Below, piece by piece: positions 28,205 to 37,295 of a stretch of DNA of 64,000 nucleotides. The stretch covers positions 1,939,761 to 2,003,760 of the forward strand of contig NZ_NBTM02000001.1 of NCBI RefSeq assembly GCF_002083135.2, given 5' to 3'. A program made the position numbers and the translations under genes. Positions within the stretch are counted from its first letter, which is position 1. Each line of letters begins with the position of its first letter. Source of the DNA: Aerococcus viridans (GTDB lineage Bacteria > Bacillota > Bacilli > Lactobacillales > Aerococcaceae). Below the pieces are notes generated by a model. The model was not told the DNA's origin. It worked only from the letters and a program-made list of their open reading frames with translations, and ran no database searches.

Positions 28205-29113
28205 ATGTCAGAAAATGAAAAACATAAACTTTCTTTTGAAAATCTTTATTACAAATTAGCAGAAAAAGGGATAACTTTTAATAATATAAGCAAAGACAGA
28301 GTTATAGAGATTCTACAAGATCGAAACTATTACTATAGAATCGCTTCTTATCGCAAGAATTTTAGAAAGGATAGCAATAATGAATATATAAATCTCGATT
28401 TTTCAACCCTCGAAGATTTGGCATCTATTGATGTTTATTTAAGAGAATATTTATTATCATTGTGTATTGATATCGAACACATAACTAAAACATTACTCAT
28501 GAGAGATATCACATATAATAGTGAAGAAGATGGTTACAAGATTGTAGAACGTTTTTCGAATATATATTTTGAGAGGTATCAAAAGATAAACTCTAACTTT
28601 AGTAAAAGCTTATATCTCAAAGATATGTATAACAAAAGGCGAGATAAACCTATATGGGTCTTTTTAGAAATAATGTCTTTAGGCGATTTAAGTCTTTTGC
28701 TGGAGCTTTATGTAGATATCTACAACATTAGTTACAAACCATTAAAGCAGCTATCAGATAATTTAAGATACGTAAGGAATATCAGAAATACGTGTGCGCA
28801 TAACAATGTATTTTTGATTAATTTATATAGTAGAAAAGATAATAAAATCAACACCCCTTCTCAATATGCTAATTCCATTCGAGGGCTTTATAATATCGAT
28901 ATAATAAATATACTTTATGTAAAACCTCATGATTTACTAGTTTTATTTAACTTGCATAAAAGCCTATGTTCTCAAGAGCTAAATAATAGAAGAAAAAGAG
29001 AAGGTCAAAAAGTGCTTGATAGGGTTCATAAAAATTATCATAAGTATAAAGGTCAATCTGAAGATCTTGATAATTTTTTTGAATATTTGAACAATCTAAT
29101 TGACATTTTATAG
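28205..29113 (+). CDS. Abi family (AbiD/AbiF-type, HEPN-like) phage-resistance protein
   Basis: A 302-residue protein with the layout of the Abi_2 family, which in lactococci includes AbiD and AbiF proteins causing abortive phage infection (family knowledge). The N-terminal part has LSFENLYYKLAEKGI and ILQDRNYYYRIASYRKNF. The middle has LDFSTLEDLASIDVYLREYLL. The C-terminal half carries RNIRNTCAHNN, whose RNTCAH fits the R-x4-H motif of HEPN RNases. The ATG has TTAGGAG upstream. Its AT-rich codon use differs from the core genes around it. It lies alone on the plus strand in the tRNA-Arg island and has its own terminator. The target of this copy is unknown. Confidence 0.85.
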   Translation: MSENEKHKLSFENLYYKLAEKGITFNNISKDRVIEILQDRNYYYRIASYRKNFRKDSNNEYINLDFSTLEDLASIDVYLREYLLSLCIDIEHITKTLLMRDITYNSEEDGYKIVERFSNIYFERYQKINSNFSKSLYLKDMYNKRRDKPIWVFLEIMSLGDLSLLLELYVDIYNISYKPLKQLSDNLRYVRNIRNTCAHNNVFLINLYSRKDNKINTPSQYANSIRGLYNIDIINILYVKPHDLLVLFNLHKSLCSQELNNRRKREGQKVLDRVHKNYHKYKGQSEDLDNFFEYLNNLIDIL

Positions 29114-29198
29114 CATTTAGTGATACATTATTTATGAGGAAACAGTGCCGAGAATTCGGTAACGGCTCACTTTTCTTAATAGTAGTGGGTGTAATATG

Positions 29199-29230
29199 AG
29201 GGCTAACAATTTTGTTAGTCCTTTTTTTTA
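29199..29230 (+). terminator. Terminator of the Abi gene
   Basis: GGGCTAACAA pairs with TTGTTAGTCC, with one G-U pair, followed by eight T residues. Confidence 0.9.
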
Positions 29231-29476
29231 TGCAAATAAATCATTTAAAACATCGTCCACCTTCCGCCCTCCAGTTTCATAAATATAAAGGTCTGCATCC
29301 AGTACAAATATAATAAACGTTTCCTGTCTAAGTCCTTTGGATATGAACAAAGTGTATATATCGGTTGGATGTTCAGCATATCGAATATAATCAAAATTTA
29401 GTGAATAACCTTTTGACCTTAACCAACTATCAATACTAAACCCTTGCTCTACATTCATTTTAGATACTAATTCCAT
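29228..29476 (-). CDS. Hypothetical protein in the tRNA-Arg island
   Basis: An 82-residue protein not recognised. It contains WLRSKGYSLNFDYIRYAEHPTD, then an alternating hydrophobic stretch FIIFVLDADLYIYETGG that looks like beta strands, and ends VDDVLNDLFA. The ATG at 29476 is preferred over a GTG four codons earlier, but the ribosome binding site is weak (GGGTGG). It is on the strand opposite the Abi gene with its stop just beyond the Abi terminator. Confidence 0.45.
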   Translation of the reverse strand: MELVSKMNVEQGFSIDSWLRSKGYSLNFDYIRYAEHPTDIYTLFISKGLRQETFIIFVLDADLYIYETGGRKVDDVLNDLFA

Positions 29477-29566
29477 ATTGCCACCCACCCTATATGCTCA
29501 TCTTTTTGCCCTAATCTAAATCTTTCTACTATTAAATACTACATTTATATAGCCAAGCCTTAGCCT

Positions 29567-30133
29567 TTACTCCAGCATAGCCATTAGCTCATCTTCAACG
29601 GCATTCAATACACTGATTTTTGTTTCTTTGGTGCTTTCCCAATCATCACTAGTCAATATAGCGTTAATATCCTTTTCGGTTAAATCTAGGCTAGTCACTT
29701 CATTATCCGCTTGCTGCTGCTTTTCTGCCCTTTTATGCTGGTCAATATAGTAGTCGATTTCTTGTATTTCATTATAAACCATAACCTCATAATCGCTTAA
29801 ATACTCGTGTTTTAAAAGGTTTTTAAGTGTTGGGTAGTCAAAAGTGTAGGCAACATCTCTTGAAATAGCTTATAACGCAATCTAAGGGCATTTATTTTGC
29901 CTGTCTAATGATTCTTGATTTAATACCAAACGAATGACAAACCGCTCAATATTCATAGCGTGAGTATAATCATCAATTGAAAACCCATACTGTGAGGTGC
30001 CAGTAAATGATTGCATACTATACGCATATAATTGCGATTTAAGGCGTTTTGTTTCTGGTCGCATAATCTTATACGGCAAAGCCATATGCTATCTAATATG
30101 ATACTTAATCTCTTTGTCAGTTGCACTCTCCAT
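29567..30133 (-). pseudogene. Broken phage-like gene with three in-frame stops
   Basis: One minus-strand frame runs about 188 codons from an ATG at 30133, which has the strong site AAGGAGGG, to the stop at 29567. It is interrupted by a TAG after 14 codons (30089-30091), a TAG at 29882-29884 and a TAA four codons later. The pieces read MESATDKEIKYHIR, then MALPYKIMRPETKRLKSQLY and further, then DVAYTFDYPTLKNLLKHEYL through a KRAEKQQQADNE linker to VEDELMAMLE. No shift of frame is needed, so the three stops look like point mutations in a once-intact gene. The size and small neighbours suggest a phage or mobile-element gene, but the family is not recognised. Confidence 0.6.
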
Positions 30134-30163
30134 GACTAACCCTCCTTATTATCTGCTCGTATA

Positions 30164-30280
30164 TTATTCTTTGGTTTCTTCAAAATAATGTTCATACATC
30201 AGTAAGCAAACTTGTGTCATTAGTCTATTAAATTCTTTTCTAGTGATTCCCACCATTTCGCAATAATCATCGTATTTCAT
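30164..30280 (-). CDS. Small open reading frame, probable phage-gene remnant
   Basis: 38 codons beginning MKYDDYCEMVGITRKEFNRL and ending YEHYFEETKE. The frame is open further upstream to near the right boundary repeat (LNAPVWSAYTNKL), so the true protein may have been longer and been cut at the island edge. The EMVGITRKEFNRLM stretch could be a helix-turn-helix end, which is a guess. The next minus-strand gene starts 31 bases after its stop. Confidence 0.35.
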   Translation of the reverse strand: MKYDDYCEMVGITRKEFNRLMTQVCLLMYEHYFEETKE

Positions 30281-30306
30281 GAGTTTATTCGTGTATGCAC
30301 TCCATA

Positions 30307-30376
30307 CGGGCGCGTTTAAGTATTTTAAGTGCTTTCAAAGCATGCTATAAACGCTGGTATAACAAAGTTTTTAAAT
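30307..30376. repeat. Right boundary repeat of the tRNA-Arg island (attR-like)
   Basis: 70 bases that align without gaps to 27840-27909 at about 71 percent identity. It starts with the same CGGGCG that ends the tRNA. Between 30377 and 30533 no gene is supported. Confidence 0.55.
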
Positions 30377-30533
30377 TTTTACTTTCATCTTAAGGCAAAA
30401 AATGGTGCACAAATTGGGAAACTTGTGGGGCAACTTTTTGGACATTCACGATACATGAGCAAGGGAAAATATCGCTCACCCTGCATTCAAGAAATGAAAT
30501 CAATTTTAACTTTTTACAATCATAATATGAGCA

Positions 30534-30563
30534 GCTGCTACTTTAACAGGTAGTGGCTTTTTT
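30534..30563 (+). terminator. Orphan plus-strand terminator
   Basis: GCTGCTAC pairs with GTAGTGGC (two G-U pairs), followed by TTTTTTG. No intact plus-strand gene precedes it, so it may belong to a lost gene at the island edge. Confidence 0.6.
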
Positions 30564-30617
30564 GTTGTTTATACCTCCTCACACACTTCCTTTCATTATA
30601 TTCTATAAATTTAGAGA

Positions 30618-30645
30618 CAAAAAAATCGGGATTTAGTCCCGATTT
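30618..30645 (-). terminator. Terminator of the LysM protein gene
   Basis: AAATCGGGA and TCCCGATTT form a 9-bp stem, followed by TTTT on the minus strand. Confidence 0.88.
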
Positions 30646-30669
30646 CTTTGTTTATTATTTATCTTTAGA

Positions 30670-31515
30670 TTAGAAGAATACGTTTGTCACGCCATCACCT
30701 GAGGCACGGAATGATTCAGCTGATGTAGTTGCACCGTTAGTTAATACATCGTTAACAGCTTGGTAAGTTTCTTCTGATACAGTAGCGCTAGCTGCCATAC
30801 CATTTGAAACAACTTCAAATTGACCAGATGCGTTAACTACTGCTGATAATGAAGTGCCACCCCAGTTACCTGAGTTTGCACGGTTAAGGATTACAGAGAA
30901 TACTGCTGCTTTTTCAGAGTAGCTTGGACCAGCTTCAGTTTCTACTACTTGTAATACTTGGTAAGGGATTTCTTCTGCTGCTGAGTATGAAGAAGTTGAA
31001 GATGTTTCTTCAGTTGTCGTTTCTTCTTCTGCTTCATATGAAGTCGCTTCTACTGTTGCTGTTTCTTCTTCTGCTTCATATGCTACTGGTTCAACAGTTG
31101 TTTCTTCTGCTACTTCTTCAGTTTCAGTTTTTTCAACTGTTTCTTCTTCTACTTTATAAGTCTCTTTTTTCTCGTTAGCATCTTCTACTACAACTTCATC
31201 TACTTCACCTTCATCATTTTTAGTGAACGAAATAGAGTTAGATGGGAAGATTAAATCAGCATTTTCAATTTCGTTGATTTGAACTAAAGTGTTCACATTT
31301 ACACCTGCAGCGTTAGCAATCACTGATAAAGTGTCACCGTATACGACAGTGTATTCAGATGTTGATTCATCAACTGCTTCCATATCAGCTGAAACTTCTT
31401 CAACGCTACGCGCTGTCCATTCCGCTGCTTTCGCTTCTTCAGTGTTAAATCCTGCTGTCGCAAATAGTGCTGACAATGCAAAAGTTGTTCCTAAAATCGT
31501 TTTGTTAAATTTCAT
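30670..31515 (-). CDS. Secreted LysM protein with a SleB-like C-terminal domain
   Basis: A 281-residue secreted wall protein. Residues 1-30 are a signal peptide ending in AKAAE. A LysM domain follows (about residues 54-100: YTVVYGDTLSVIANAAGVNVNTLVQINEI). A long acidic linker (about 105-185) is rich in E, T and V with the repeated unit YEAEEET. The last 90 residues resemble the cell-wall hydrolase SleB / Hydrolase_2 fold: VVETEAGPSYSEKAAVFSVI, NRANSGNWGGTSLSAVV and GQFEVVSNG, in which the E of ETEAG is the likely catalytic residue. It probably cuts or remodels peptidoglycan at the cell surface. AAGGAG precedes the ATG. It is a single-gene unit. Confidence 0.85.
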   Translation of the reverse strand: MKFNKTILGTTFALSALFATAGFNTEEAKAAEWTARSVEEVSADMEAVDESTSEYTVVYGDTLSVIANAAGVNVNTLVQINEIENADLIFPSNSISFTKNDEGEVDEVVVEDANEKKETYKVEEETVEKTETEEVAEETTVEPVAYEAEEETATVEATSYEAEEETTTEETSSTSSYSAAEEIPYQVLQVVETEAGPSYSEKAAVFSVILNRANSGNWGGTSLSAVVNASGQFEVVSNGMAASATVSEETYQAVNDVLTNGATTSAESFRASGDGVTNVFF

Positions 31516-31898
31516 GTTAAGTAAAACTCCTTATTTGTTTAGCTATTGCTAAGTTGTTTATTTAGCCACTGTTTCGACTACATGCAATATACTACACGGT
31601 GTGGATTCAAAAAGAAACCCTATAAACCCATTCGTTAAGGGGCTTTAAATGGACTGAAATGTTTTGTAATTTTTAATATTTACGTCTCAATTATTACAAA
31701 TCACCACATTCCCAGTCTAACAACATTTATAACACTTACATTATTTCTTGCATATTTTAATAAGTTATATTTATGACATTGTATGTAATAATCATTTTTT
31801 GAAAAATAGGTATATTTCACCACGCTAAAAGTCTATATATCAGCATTTTCACCCCCATATTTCGAAGATTCAATATAAAAATCAACCCCACTGACAAT
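31516..31898. other. Long gene-free upstream region of the LysM protein gene
   Basis: About 380 AT-rich bases with no open reading frame of note. TATATT at about 31588 on the minus strand could be a -10, but no good -35 accompanies it. The length suggests regulatory content, though no recognised operator was found. Confidence 0.35.
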
Positions 31899-31949
31899 AA
31901 AAAAAGGCCCCAGAATTACAGCATACTTGCTGTACTCCCTGAGGCCTTT
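31899..31949 (-). terminator. Terminator of the rimP-rbfA operon
   Basis: A long stem from AAAGGCCTCAG and CTGGGGCCTTT with an inner TACAGC/GCTGTA helix, followed by TTTTATT on the minus strand, just after rbfA. Confidence 0.9.
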
Positions 31950-31965
31950 CTTCAAATTAATCGAC

Positions 31966-32352
31966 TTATTTATCTGACTCAGCGTCAGACATGCTATCAA
32001 AATCATCTTTTTTGTTTAATTGTGCTAGCAATTGATCGATATGGTTACCATATTCAATTGAACGGTCCCGTTCAAAGAATATTTCTGGTGTTTTATAGAT
32101 ATTTAGGCGTTTACCAATCTCAGAACGAACTAAACCACTAGATTTTTCCAAACCTTTTTGCGCTTTTTCACGTTCACTGGCTAATTCACTCAATGTAGTG
32201 TAGAAAATAGTTGCTTGTTGTAAGTCACCAGTAACTGCTACATCAGTAATTGTAACACCTTCAACGCGAGGGTCTTTGACAGTCTTTCTCAAGATGTCAT
32301 TGACGTCGCGAAGGATCTCTTGACTTACACGTTCAGCTCTAAATTTTGCCAT
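31966..32352 (-). CDS. rbfA: Ribosome-binding factor A
   Basis: A small KH-type protein that assists late 30S maturation and cold adaptation. 128 residues: FRAERVSQEILRDVNDILRKTVKDPRV, a middle VTITDVAVTGDLQQATIFYTTL and RLNIYKTPEIFFERDRSIEYG near the end. GAGGTGATG lies upstream of the start. It follows infB by 12 bases, the usual order. Confidence 0.97.
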   Translation of the reverse strand: MAKFRAERVSQEILRDVNDILRKTVKDPRVEGVTITDVAVTGDLQQATIFYTTLSELASEREKAQKGLEKSSGLVRSEIGKRLNIYKTPEIFFERDRSIEYGNHIDQLLAQLNKKDDFDSMSDAESDK

Positions 32353-32364
32353 TGTGCATCACCT

Positions 32365-34626
32365 CTATTTTTTCTTCACTTCAACCATACGGTATGCTTC
32401 AATTTCGTCATCTACTTTAATATCGTTGTAGTTTTCAATTGTTAGACCTAGTTCGAATCCACGAGATACTTCTTTCACATCATCTTTAAAGCGACGTAAC
32501 GATCCTAATTGTCCATCATAGATGACAATTGAATCACGGATGATACGAACTTGTGAGTTACGGTAGATTGTTCCATCTAATACGTAACCACCAACAATTG
32601 TACCTACTTTAGATACATTGTAAGTTTCACGAACTTGTACAGTACCAGTTACTTCTTCAACGAATTCTGGGTCTAACATACCTGTCATCGCTGATTCTAC
32701 GTCATTAATTGCATCGTATATGATGTTGTATAGACGTACTTCTACTTCATCAGCATCTGCTTGTAATTTAGCTTGTGGTGTAGGACGCACGTTGAAACCA
32801 ATGATTAAGGCTTGTGATGCTTGACCTAAAGTAATATCACTCTCGTTGATTGCACCTACAGCTTGGTGGACGATGTTTACTTTAACACCTTCAACTTCGA
32901 TTTTCTTCAAGCTTCCAGCTAAGGCTTCAACAGAACCTTGAACATCCCCTTTGATAATGACATTAACTGATTTCAATTCGCCTTCTTGTAGCGTTTCAAA
33001 TAAGTTGTCTAAGGTTACAGCATGGTTTGCTTGACGACGTTCTTGTAAGGCACGGCTCGCACGCTCTTCACCGACAGCACGGGCTGTTCTTTCGTCATCA
33101 AAGGCTACAAAGCGGTCACCAGCTTGTGGTGATTCTTGTAGACCAGTGATTTCAACTGGCGTTGATGGGCCAGCTTGCTTGATACGACGACCAGTATCGT
33201 TAGTCATTACACGGACACGTCCATGTGTATCACCAACAACGATTGGGTCCCCAACACGTAATGTACCTTCTTGGACTAATAATGTCGCAATAGCACCTTT
33301 AGATGGGTCAAGACGCGCTTCGATTACAGAACCTAAAGCTAAACGGTTTGGTACAGCTTTATATTCTTCTACGTCTGCAACTAATAAGATCATTTCTAGT
33401 AAGTCACTTACATTTTGACCAAATTTAGCTGAGATATTTACGAAGATTGTGTCCCCGCCCCACTCTTCAGAAATTAGGCCATATTCAGTTAACTCTTGCA
33501 TTACTCGATCAGGATTAGCTGTTGGTTTATCGATTTTGTTTACTGCAACGATAATTGGTACACCCGCTGCTTTGGCATGGTTAATCGCCTCAACAGTTTG
33601 TGGCATTACTCCATCATCTGCTGCTACTACAAGGATAACGATATCCGTTACATCAGCACCACGCGCACGCATTGTCGTGAAGGCCGCATGTCCTGGTGTA
33701 TCTAGGAAAGTAATTAAACGGTCATTTTCACGTACTTGGTAGGCACCGATATGTTGTGTGATACCACCCGCTTCGCCGTCTACAACTTGAGCGTTACGTA
33801 AGTAGTCAAGTAAAGTTGTTTTACCATGGTCAACGTGCCCCATGATGGTTACAACTGCTGGACGAGTTTCTAAATCTTCCTCGTCTGCACTCTTAGCTTC
33901 TTCAAAGTAATGTTCAAAGTCTGCTTGGTCAACAATAACTTTCTCTTCAGCTTTTACACCATATTCTTCAAGAATTAACTCGATAGCATCTTTATCTAAC
34001 GCTTGGTTTTGTGTAGCTGGTACACCCATCAAGAATAGTTTTTTGATAATCTCAGCTGGCTCACGGTGAATTTTTTTAGCAATATCCGCAACAGTCATAC
34101 CTTCAGTATATTCCACTTTTTCTGGCAGTGGCTTATTCTTTCTTGGTGGTACTGGGTTGCCTTGAGGGCGGTTTTGGTCATTGTTAAAACGACCTTTTCT
34201 CCCTTTTTTGCCTTTACCTTTAAATCCGCCATTTTTGTTATTACTATTATTTTTAAAATTGTTATTTTGATTATTCATATTTTTATTCTCTTTTGCTGGG
34301 TTATTGCGATTTTGCGACTTGTTTTGGTGCTGGTTTTGCTTAGCGTTTACTTTAGCAGGTTCTGATTTAGCTGAATCTTTTTCCGTAGGTTTATTTTCAG
34401 CGTTCTTAGCTGGTTGACTTTCAGCTGCTTTCGCTGGCTGTTTATTGTTGTCTTTCTTACCTACTGATTTATTTGCAAAGCTACTTTTTAGCTTGTTTAC
34501 TTCGTCATCAGTCATTGATGCCATATGGCTTGAATATTCAAAACCTGCTTTTTCTGCAATACTCAATAACTCTTTACTTGATACGCCAATTTCCTTAGCA
34601 ACTTCGTAGACACGTTTTTTTGACAT
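32365..34626 (-). CDS. infB: Translation initiation factor IF-2
   Basis: The GTPase that brings initiator tRNA to the 30S subunit. 753 residues. An IF2-N motif is at the start ([18 protein letters not shown]). A long low-complexity linker rich in N, K, Q and P follows (about residues 55-165), then a second IF2-N-like region ([22 protein letters not shown]). The G domain holds [10 protein letters not shown] near residue 265, [14 protein letters not shown] and domains II-IV to the C-terminus. It lies in nusA-ylxR-ylxQ-infB-rbfA. Confidence 0.97.
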   Translation of the reverse strand: MSKKRVYEVAKEIGVSSKELLSIAEKAGFEYSSHMASMTDDEVNKLKSSFANKSVGKKDNNKQPAKAAESQPAKNAENKPTEKDSAKSEPAKVNAKQNQHQNKSQNRNNPAKENKNMNNQNNNFKNNSNNKNGGFKGKGKKGRKGRFNNDQNRPQGNPVPPRKNKPLPEKVEYTEGMTVADIAKKIHREPAEIIKKLFLMGVPATQNQALDKDAIELILEEYGVKAEEKVIVDQADFEHYFEEAKSADEEDLETRPAVVTIMGHVDHGKTTLLDYLRNAQVVDGEAGGITQHIGAYQVRENDRLITFLDTPGHAAFTTMRARGADVTDIVILVVAADDGVMPQTVEAINHAKAAGVPIIVAVNKIDKPTANPDRVMQELTEYGLISEEWGGDTIFVNISAKFGQNVSDLLEMILLVADVEEYKAVPNRLALGSVIEARLDPSKGAIATLLVQEGTLRVGDPIVVGDTHGRVRVMTNDTGRRIKQAGPSTPVEITGLQESPQAGDRFVAFDDERTARAVGEERASRALQERRQANHAVTLDNLFETLQEGELKSVNVIIKGDVQGSVEALAGSLKKIEVEGVKVNIVHQAVGAINESDITLGQASQALIIGFNVRPTPQAKLQADADEVEVRLYNIIYDAINDVESAMTGMLDPEFVEEVTGTVQVRETYNVSKVGTIVGGYVLDGTIYRNSQVRIIRDSIVIYDGQLGSLRRFKDDVKEVSRGFELGLTIENYNDIKVDDEIEAYRMVEVKKK

Positions 34627-34706
34627 GTCATCACCTTCCTTATTCTACTAATCTCTCATACTTTTTACTCTCCTATTTGATGTAAAAATATACGTAAAAA
34701 TCTAAA

Positions 34707-34994
34707 TTATTTTTTAAAGCTTTTCACAAACCCGCGGTCTAAGAAAGCGACTATCGATCTCTTTTTACCTAAGGCAATTGAAATTTCTTCAGTTGTAAAC
34801 ATCTGAACATATTCCACTTCATAAAAAGCACATTTATTCTCTATGTTCTTTTTGGTTTGTTCGCTGACATCAGTAGCCATGACCACTAAAACAGCCGTCT
34901 CTTGCTGGATAGTTTTCATGACGGTTTCAGTACCTGAAACGATTTTACCCGCTGCTTGCGCCAAACCTAACAAATTCAACTTGTTATTGTTCAT
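34707..34994 (-). CDS. ylxQ: YlxQ, L7Ae-family ribosomal-protein-like RNA-binding protein
   Basis: About 95 residues of the L7Ae/L30e fold, which binds kink-turn RNA (family knowledge). Visible are LLGLAQAAGKIVSGTETVM at the start and VLVVMATDVSEQTKKNIENK, typical of YlxQ. The ATG at 34994 overlaps the end of ylxR by 11 bases; a TTG two codons earlier is an alternative. It is co-transcribed between ylxR and infB. Its precise role is not established here. Confidence 0.9.
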   Translation of the reverse strand: MNNNKLNLLGLAQAAGKIVSGTETVMKTIQQETAVLVVMATDVSEQTKKNIENKCAFYEVEYVQMFTTEEISIALGKKRSIVAFLDRGFVKSFKK

Positions 34995-35283
34995 TTTCAA
35001 AAAGCTCTTTTCTGGCTTTTTGATGGGCTACATAAGCTTTCAATTCACTATAAAAATCATCCGGAATGGATACATTTAAGTGTCTATCTAGCATGTGTTT
35101 GTCCCAAGCCTTTTGTACAACTTCAGGATCCAGGGATACATATGCACCGCGCCCATTTTTCTTACCTGTCGGGTCAATTTCAACGACACCTTCAGGATTA
35201 CGAACAATTCTAATTAATTCTTTTTTAGGAAACATTTCATTTGTCACAACACATTTTCGCATAGGAATTTTTCGTTGTTTCAT
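34984..35283 (-). CDS. ylxR: YlxR (RnpM), nucleic-acid-binding protein
   Basis: 99 residues of the YlxR/DUF448 family. Conserved pieces are KIPMRKCVVTNEMFPKKELIRIVR and KKNGRGAYVSLD. The ATG at 35283 was chosen because AGGTGGGG lies six bases upstream; the longer frame begins inside that site. RnpM proteins modulate RNase P activity in related Firmicutes (family knowledge). It lies 18 bases after nusA. Confidence 0.92.
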   Translation of the reverse strand: MKQRKIPMRKCVVTNEMFPKKELIRIVRNPEGVVEIDPTGKKNGRGAYVSLDPEVVQKAWDKHMLDRHLNVSIPDDFYSELKAYVAHQKARKELFENEQ

Positions 35284-35301
35284 GTTTAACCCCACCTAAT
35301 C

Positions 35302-36645
35302 TTAGCCTTCTTGGTTTAAACGCTCTTGTTGGTCTAAATCTTCTTCACCAATTAATTCTTCATCATCAATAATATCGTTGTCTTCGCCTTCAACATCATC
35401 AATTTGATCTTCAATTGCTTCTGGACCAACATTACCTTCTTCAAGGTCATCCATGGCTAATAAATCTTCTTCATCAATTGAAGTTGATCCTTCTGTAACT
35501 GCTTCATATTCTTCAGCAGATTCAATATCTCCAGCTAGAATTGGATCAACGTCTTCGTCGACTAATACTTTTTCAGCAAAACGTTCTGCATACTCTTCTG
35601 TTTGTATATACGCTTCAAAGTCAGCTTCAGATTTGATATCAATCTTGTGGTTTGTTAATTTAGCTGCTAAACGCGCATTTTGGCCACGTTTACCAATAGC
35701 TAATGACAAGTGGTTTTCTGGTACGACAACCACACATGACGTTTCACCTGGTACAAAGTGTACAGATAATACATCGGCTGGGTTTAAGGCATTTGAAATA
35801 AAGGTTGCCATGTCGTCTGACCATTGAACGATATCCATGTTTTCGCCTTTTAATTCGTCTACAATACGTTGTACACGTGAACCGCGAGGTCCAACACAAG
35901 TACCTACTGCATCGATGTTCGCGTCGTTAGAAACAACCGCTACTTTAGAACGGTCACCAGCTTCACGGGCGATGGCTTTAATTTCAACAGTACCGTCGAA
36001 AATCTCAGGTACTTCTTGTTCAAATAGACGTTTCAATAGACTTGGGTGGCTACGAGAAACATAGACTTGTGGCCCTTTAGTCGTATTCTCAACACGTTCT
36101 ACGTAAACTTGTACACGCTCGTGTGGTTGGAAGGTTTCATTTGGAATTTGACCTTCAGGTGGGATAACAGCTTCGATTTTACCTAAGCTAACATATACAT
36201 AACGACGGTCTTGACGCTCAACAATACCTGTCAAAATGTCATCTTCGTAGTCAATGTACTCGTTATAGGTAATTGAACGTTCTGCTTCACGCACACGTTG
36301 CATGATTACTTGTTTTGCTGTTTGAGCAGCAATACGACCAAAGTCTTTTGGTGTTACTTCAAATTTGATTTTGTCACCAATTTCGTAAGCGTTGTTTAAA
36401 TCATGGGCATCTTGAAGAGATACTTCAAGTTGTGAATCCATAACCAAGTCAACTACTTCTTTTACCGCAAAGACTTTGATAACACCTTTTTTAGCATCGA
36501 AGTTTACTTCAACGTTTTGCGCTTGTTGGTAGTTACGTTTGTAAGCTGATACTAAAGCAGCTTCTAAAGCTTCCAAAATGACTTCTTTTGAAATGCCCTT
36601 TTCATCTTCAAGCGCTTCGAAGGCTCTTAACATTTCTTTACTCAT
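35302..36645 (-). CDS. nusA: Transcription termination/antitermination protein NusA
   Basis: A transcription elongation factor binding RNA polymerase and RNA. 447 residues: an N-terminal polymerase-binding domain, an S1 domain (about residues 130-200: DDILTGIVERQDRRYVYVSLG), then two KH domains with VGTCVGPRGSRVQRIVDEL and LAIGKRGQNARLAAKLT. From about residue 355 the protein continues as a strongly acidic tail dominated by D and E, ending in DLDQQERLNQEG. The acidic extension makes it longer than common Firmicute NusA. GAGGG precedes the ATG. Confidence 0.96.
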   Translation of the reverse strand: MSKEMLRAFEALEDEKGISKEVILEALEAALVSAYKRNYQQAQNVEVNFDAKKGVIKVFAVKEVVDLVMDSQLEVSLQDAHDLNNAYEIGDKIKFEVTPKDFGRIAAQTAKQVIMQRVREAERSITYNEYIDYEDDILTGIVERQDRRYVYVSLGKIEAVIPPEGQIPNETFQPHERVQVYVERVENTTKGPQVYVSRSHPSLLKRLFEQEVPEIFDGTVEIKAIAREAGDRSKVAVVSNDANIDAVGTCVGPRGSRVQRIVDELKGENMDIVQWSDDMATFISNALNPADVLSVHFVPGETSCVVVVPENHLSLAIGKRGQNARLAAKLTNHKIDIKSEADFEAYIQTEEYAERFAEKVLVDEDVDPILAGDIESAEEYEAVTEGSTSIDEEDLLAMDDLEEGNVGPEAIEDQIDDVEGEDNDIIDDEELIGEEDLDQQERLNQEG

Positions 36646-36675
36646 CTAAATTCCCTCTTTCAAAAATGATAAATT

Positions 36676-37152
36676 TTAAAATTCAATGGCTAATCTGATT
36701 AACGATACATTTGATTTTTCTACAGTGACTGCCACTTTACGTGTTTTGTCTTTTGTTTCAACTTCATATGCATCATCTGATACAGAAAGTAGACGGCCTT
36801 GAATATTTTTTTGACCATCAATGGCTTGATAGAATGACAAGAATACCCATTCACCGATTGCAGCTTGCACATCGTCATCATTTTTCAATGGACGTTCTGC
36901 ACCTGGAGAAGATACTTCAAGGTAATAAGCTTGTGGGATTGGGTCTGTTTCTAATTGATCAACAGCTTCAGAAATATGTTCACTAACTGTGACACAATCC
37001 TCTATTGCGATGCCACCACCTGGTTTATCCACGTAAATTCTTAGGAACCAAGATTTCCCTTCTTTAACAAATTCGATATCAAACAATATAAAGCCTAAGT
37101 CTTCGATTATTGGTTGAACGATTTCTTGCATTTGGTCTGTTACTTTAGCCAT
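36676..37152 (-). CDS. rimP: Ribosome maturation factor RimP
   Basis: A 158-residue factor for 30S assembly. Conserved parts are IVQPIIEDLGFILFDIEFVKEG near the start, LRIYVDKPGGGIAIEDCVTVSEHIS and YYLEVSSPGAERPL. The ATG at 37152 was chosen because GAGGGG lies upstream; the frame extends 21 codons further without a start signal. It heads rimP-nusA-ylxR-ylxQ-infB-rbfA, but no promoter was recognised in the 40 bases before it. Confidence 0.95.
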   Translation of the reverse strand: MAKVTDQMQEIVQPIIEDLGFILFDIEFVKEGKSWFLRIYVDKPGGGIAIEDCVTVSEHISEAVDQLETDPIPQAYYLEVSSPGAERPLKNDDDVQAAIGEWVFLSFYQAIDGQKNIQGRLLSVSDDAYEVETKDKTRKVAVTVEKSNVSLIRLAIEF

Positions 37153-37191
37153 ATTTCCCCTCGCTTTTCTTATTTTTACCTTATTACCATG

Positions 37192-37215
37192 AAAAAAGTG
37201 AGCGTCACCGCTCAC
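37192..37215 (-). terminator. Terminator after the P-II-like gene
   Basis: GTGAGCG-GTGA-CGCTCAC followed by TTTTTT on the minus strand. It separates the DUF1538/P-II unit from the rimP operon. Confidence 0.88.
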
Positions 37216-37295
37216 TCCACCACTGTCTTCTTTCTACTTAGACAGTATAACATATGCGAGCTTGATTCGCAATAATTGTTGCTATCAAGCGATTT

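Noticed and set aside
30329..30553. A 74-residue plus-strand frame at the edge of the tRNA-Arg island
   Set aside because: No ribosome binding site, starts inside the boundary repeat and ends within the terminator stem; no family recognised. A decayed gene end is possible but not supported.
31516..31898. WalR-type sites upstream of the LysM protein gene
   Set aside because: TGTAAT-like hexamers occur, but not as a direct pair with the required 5-base spacing.
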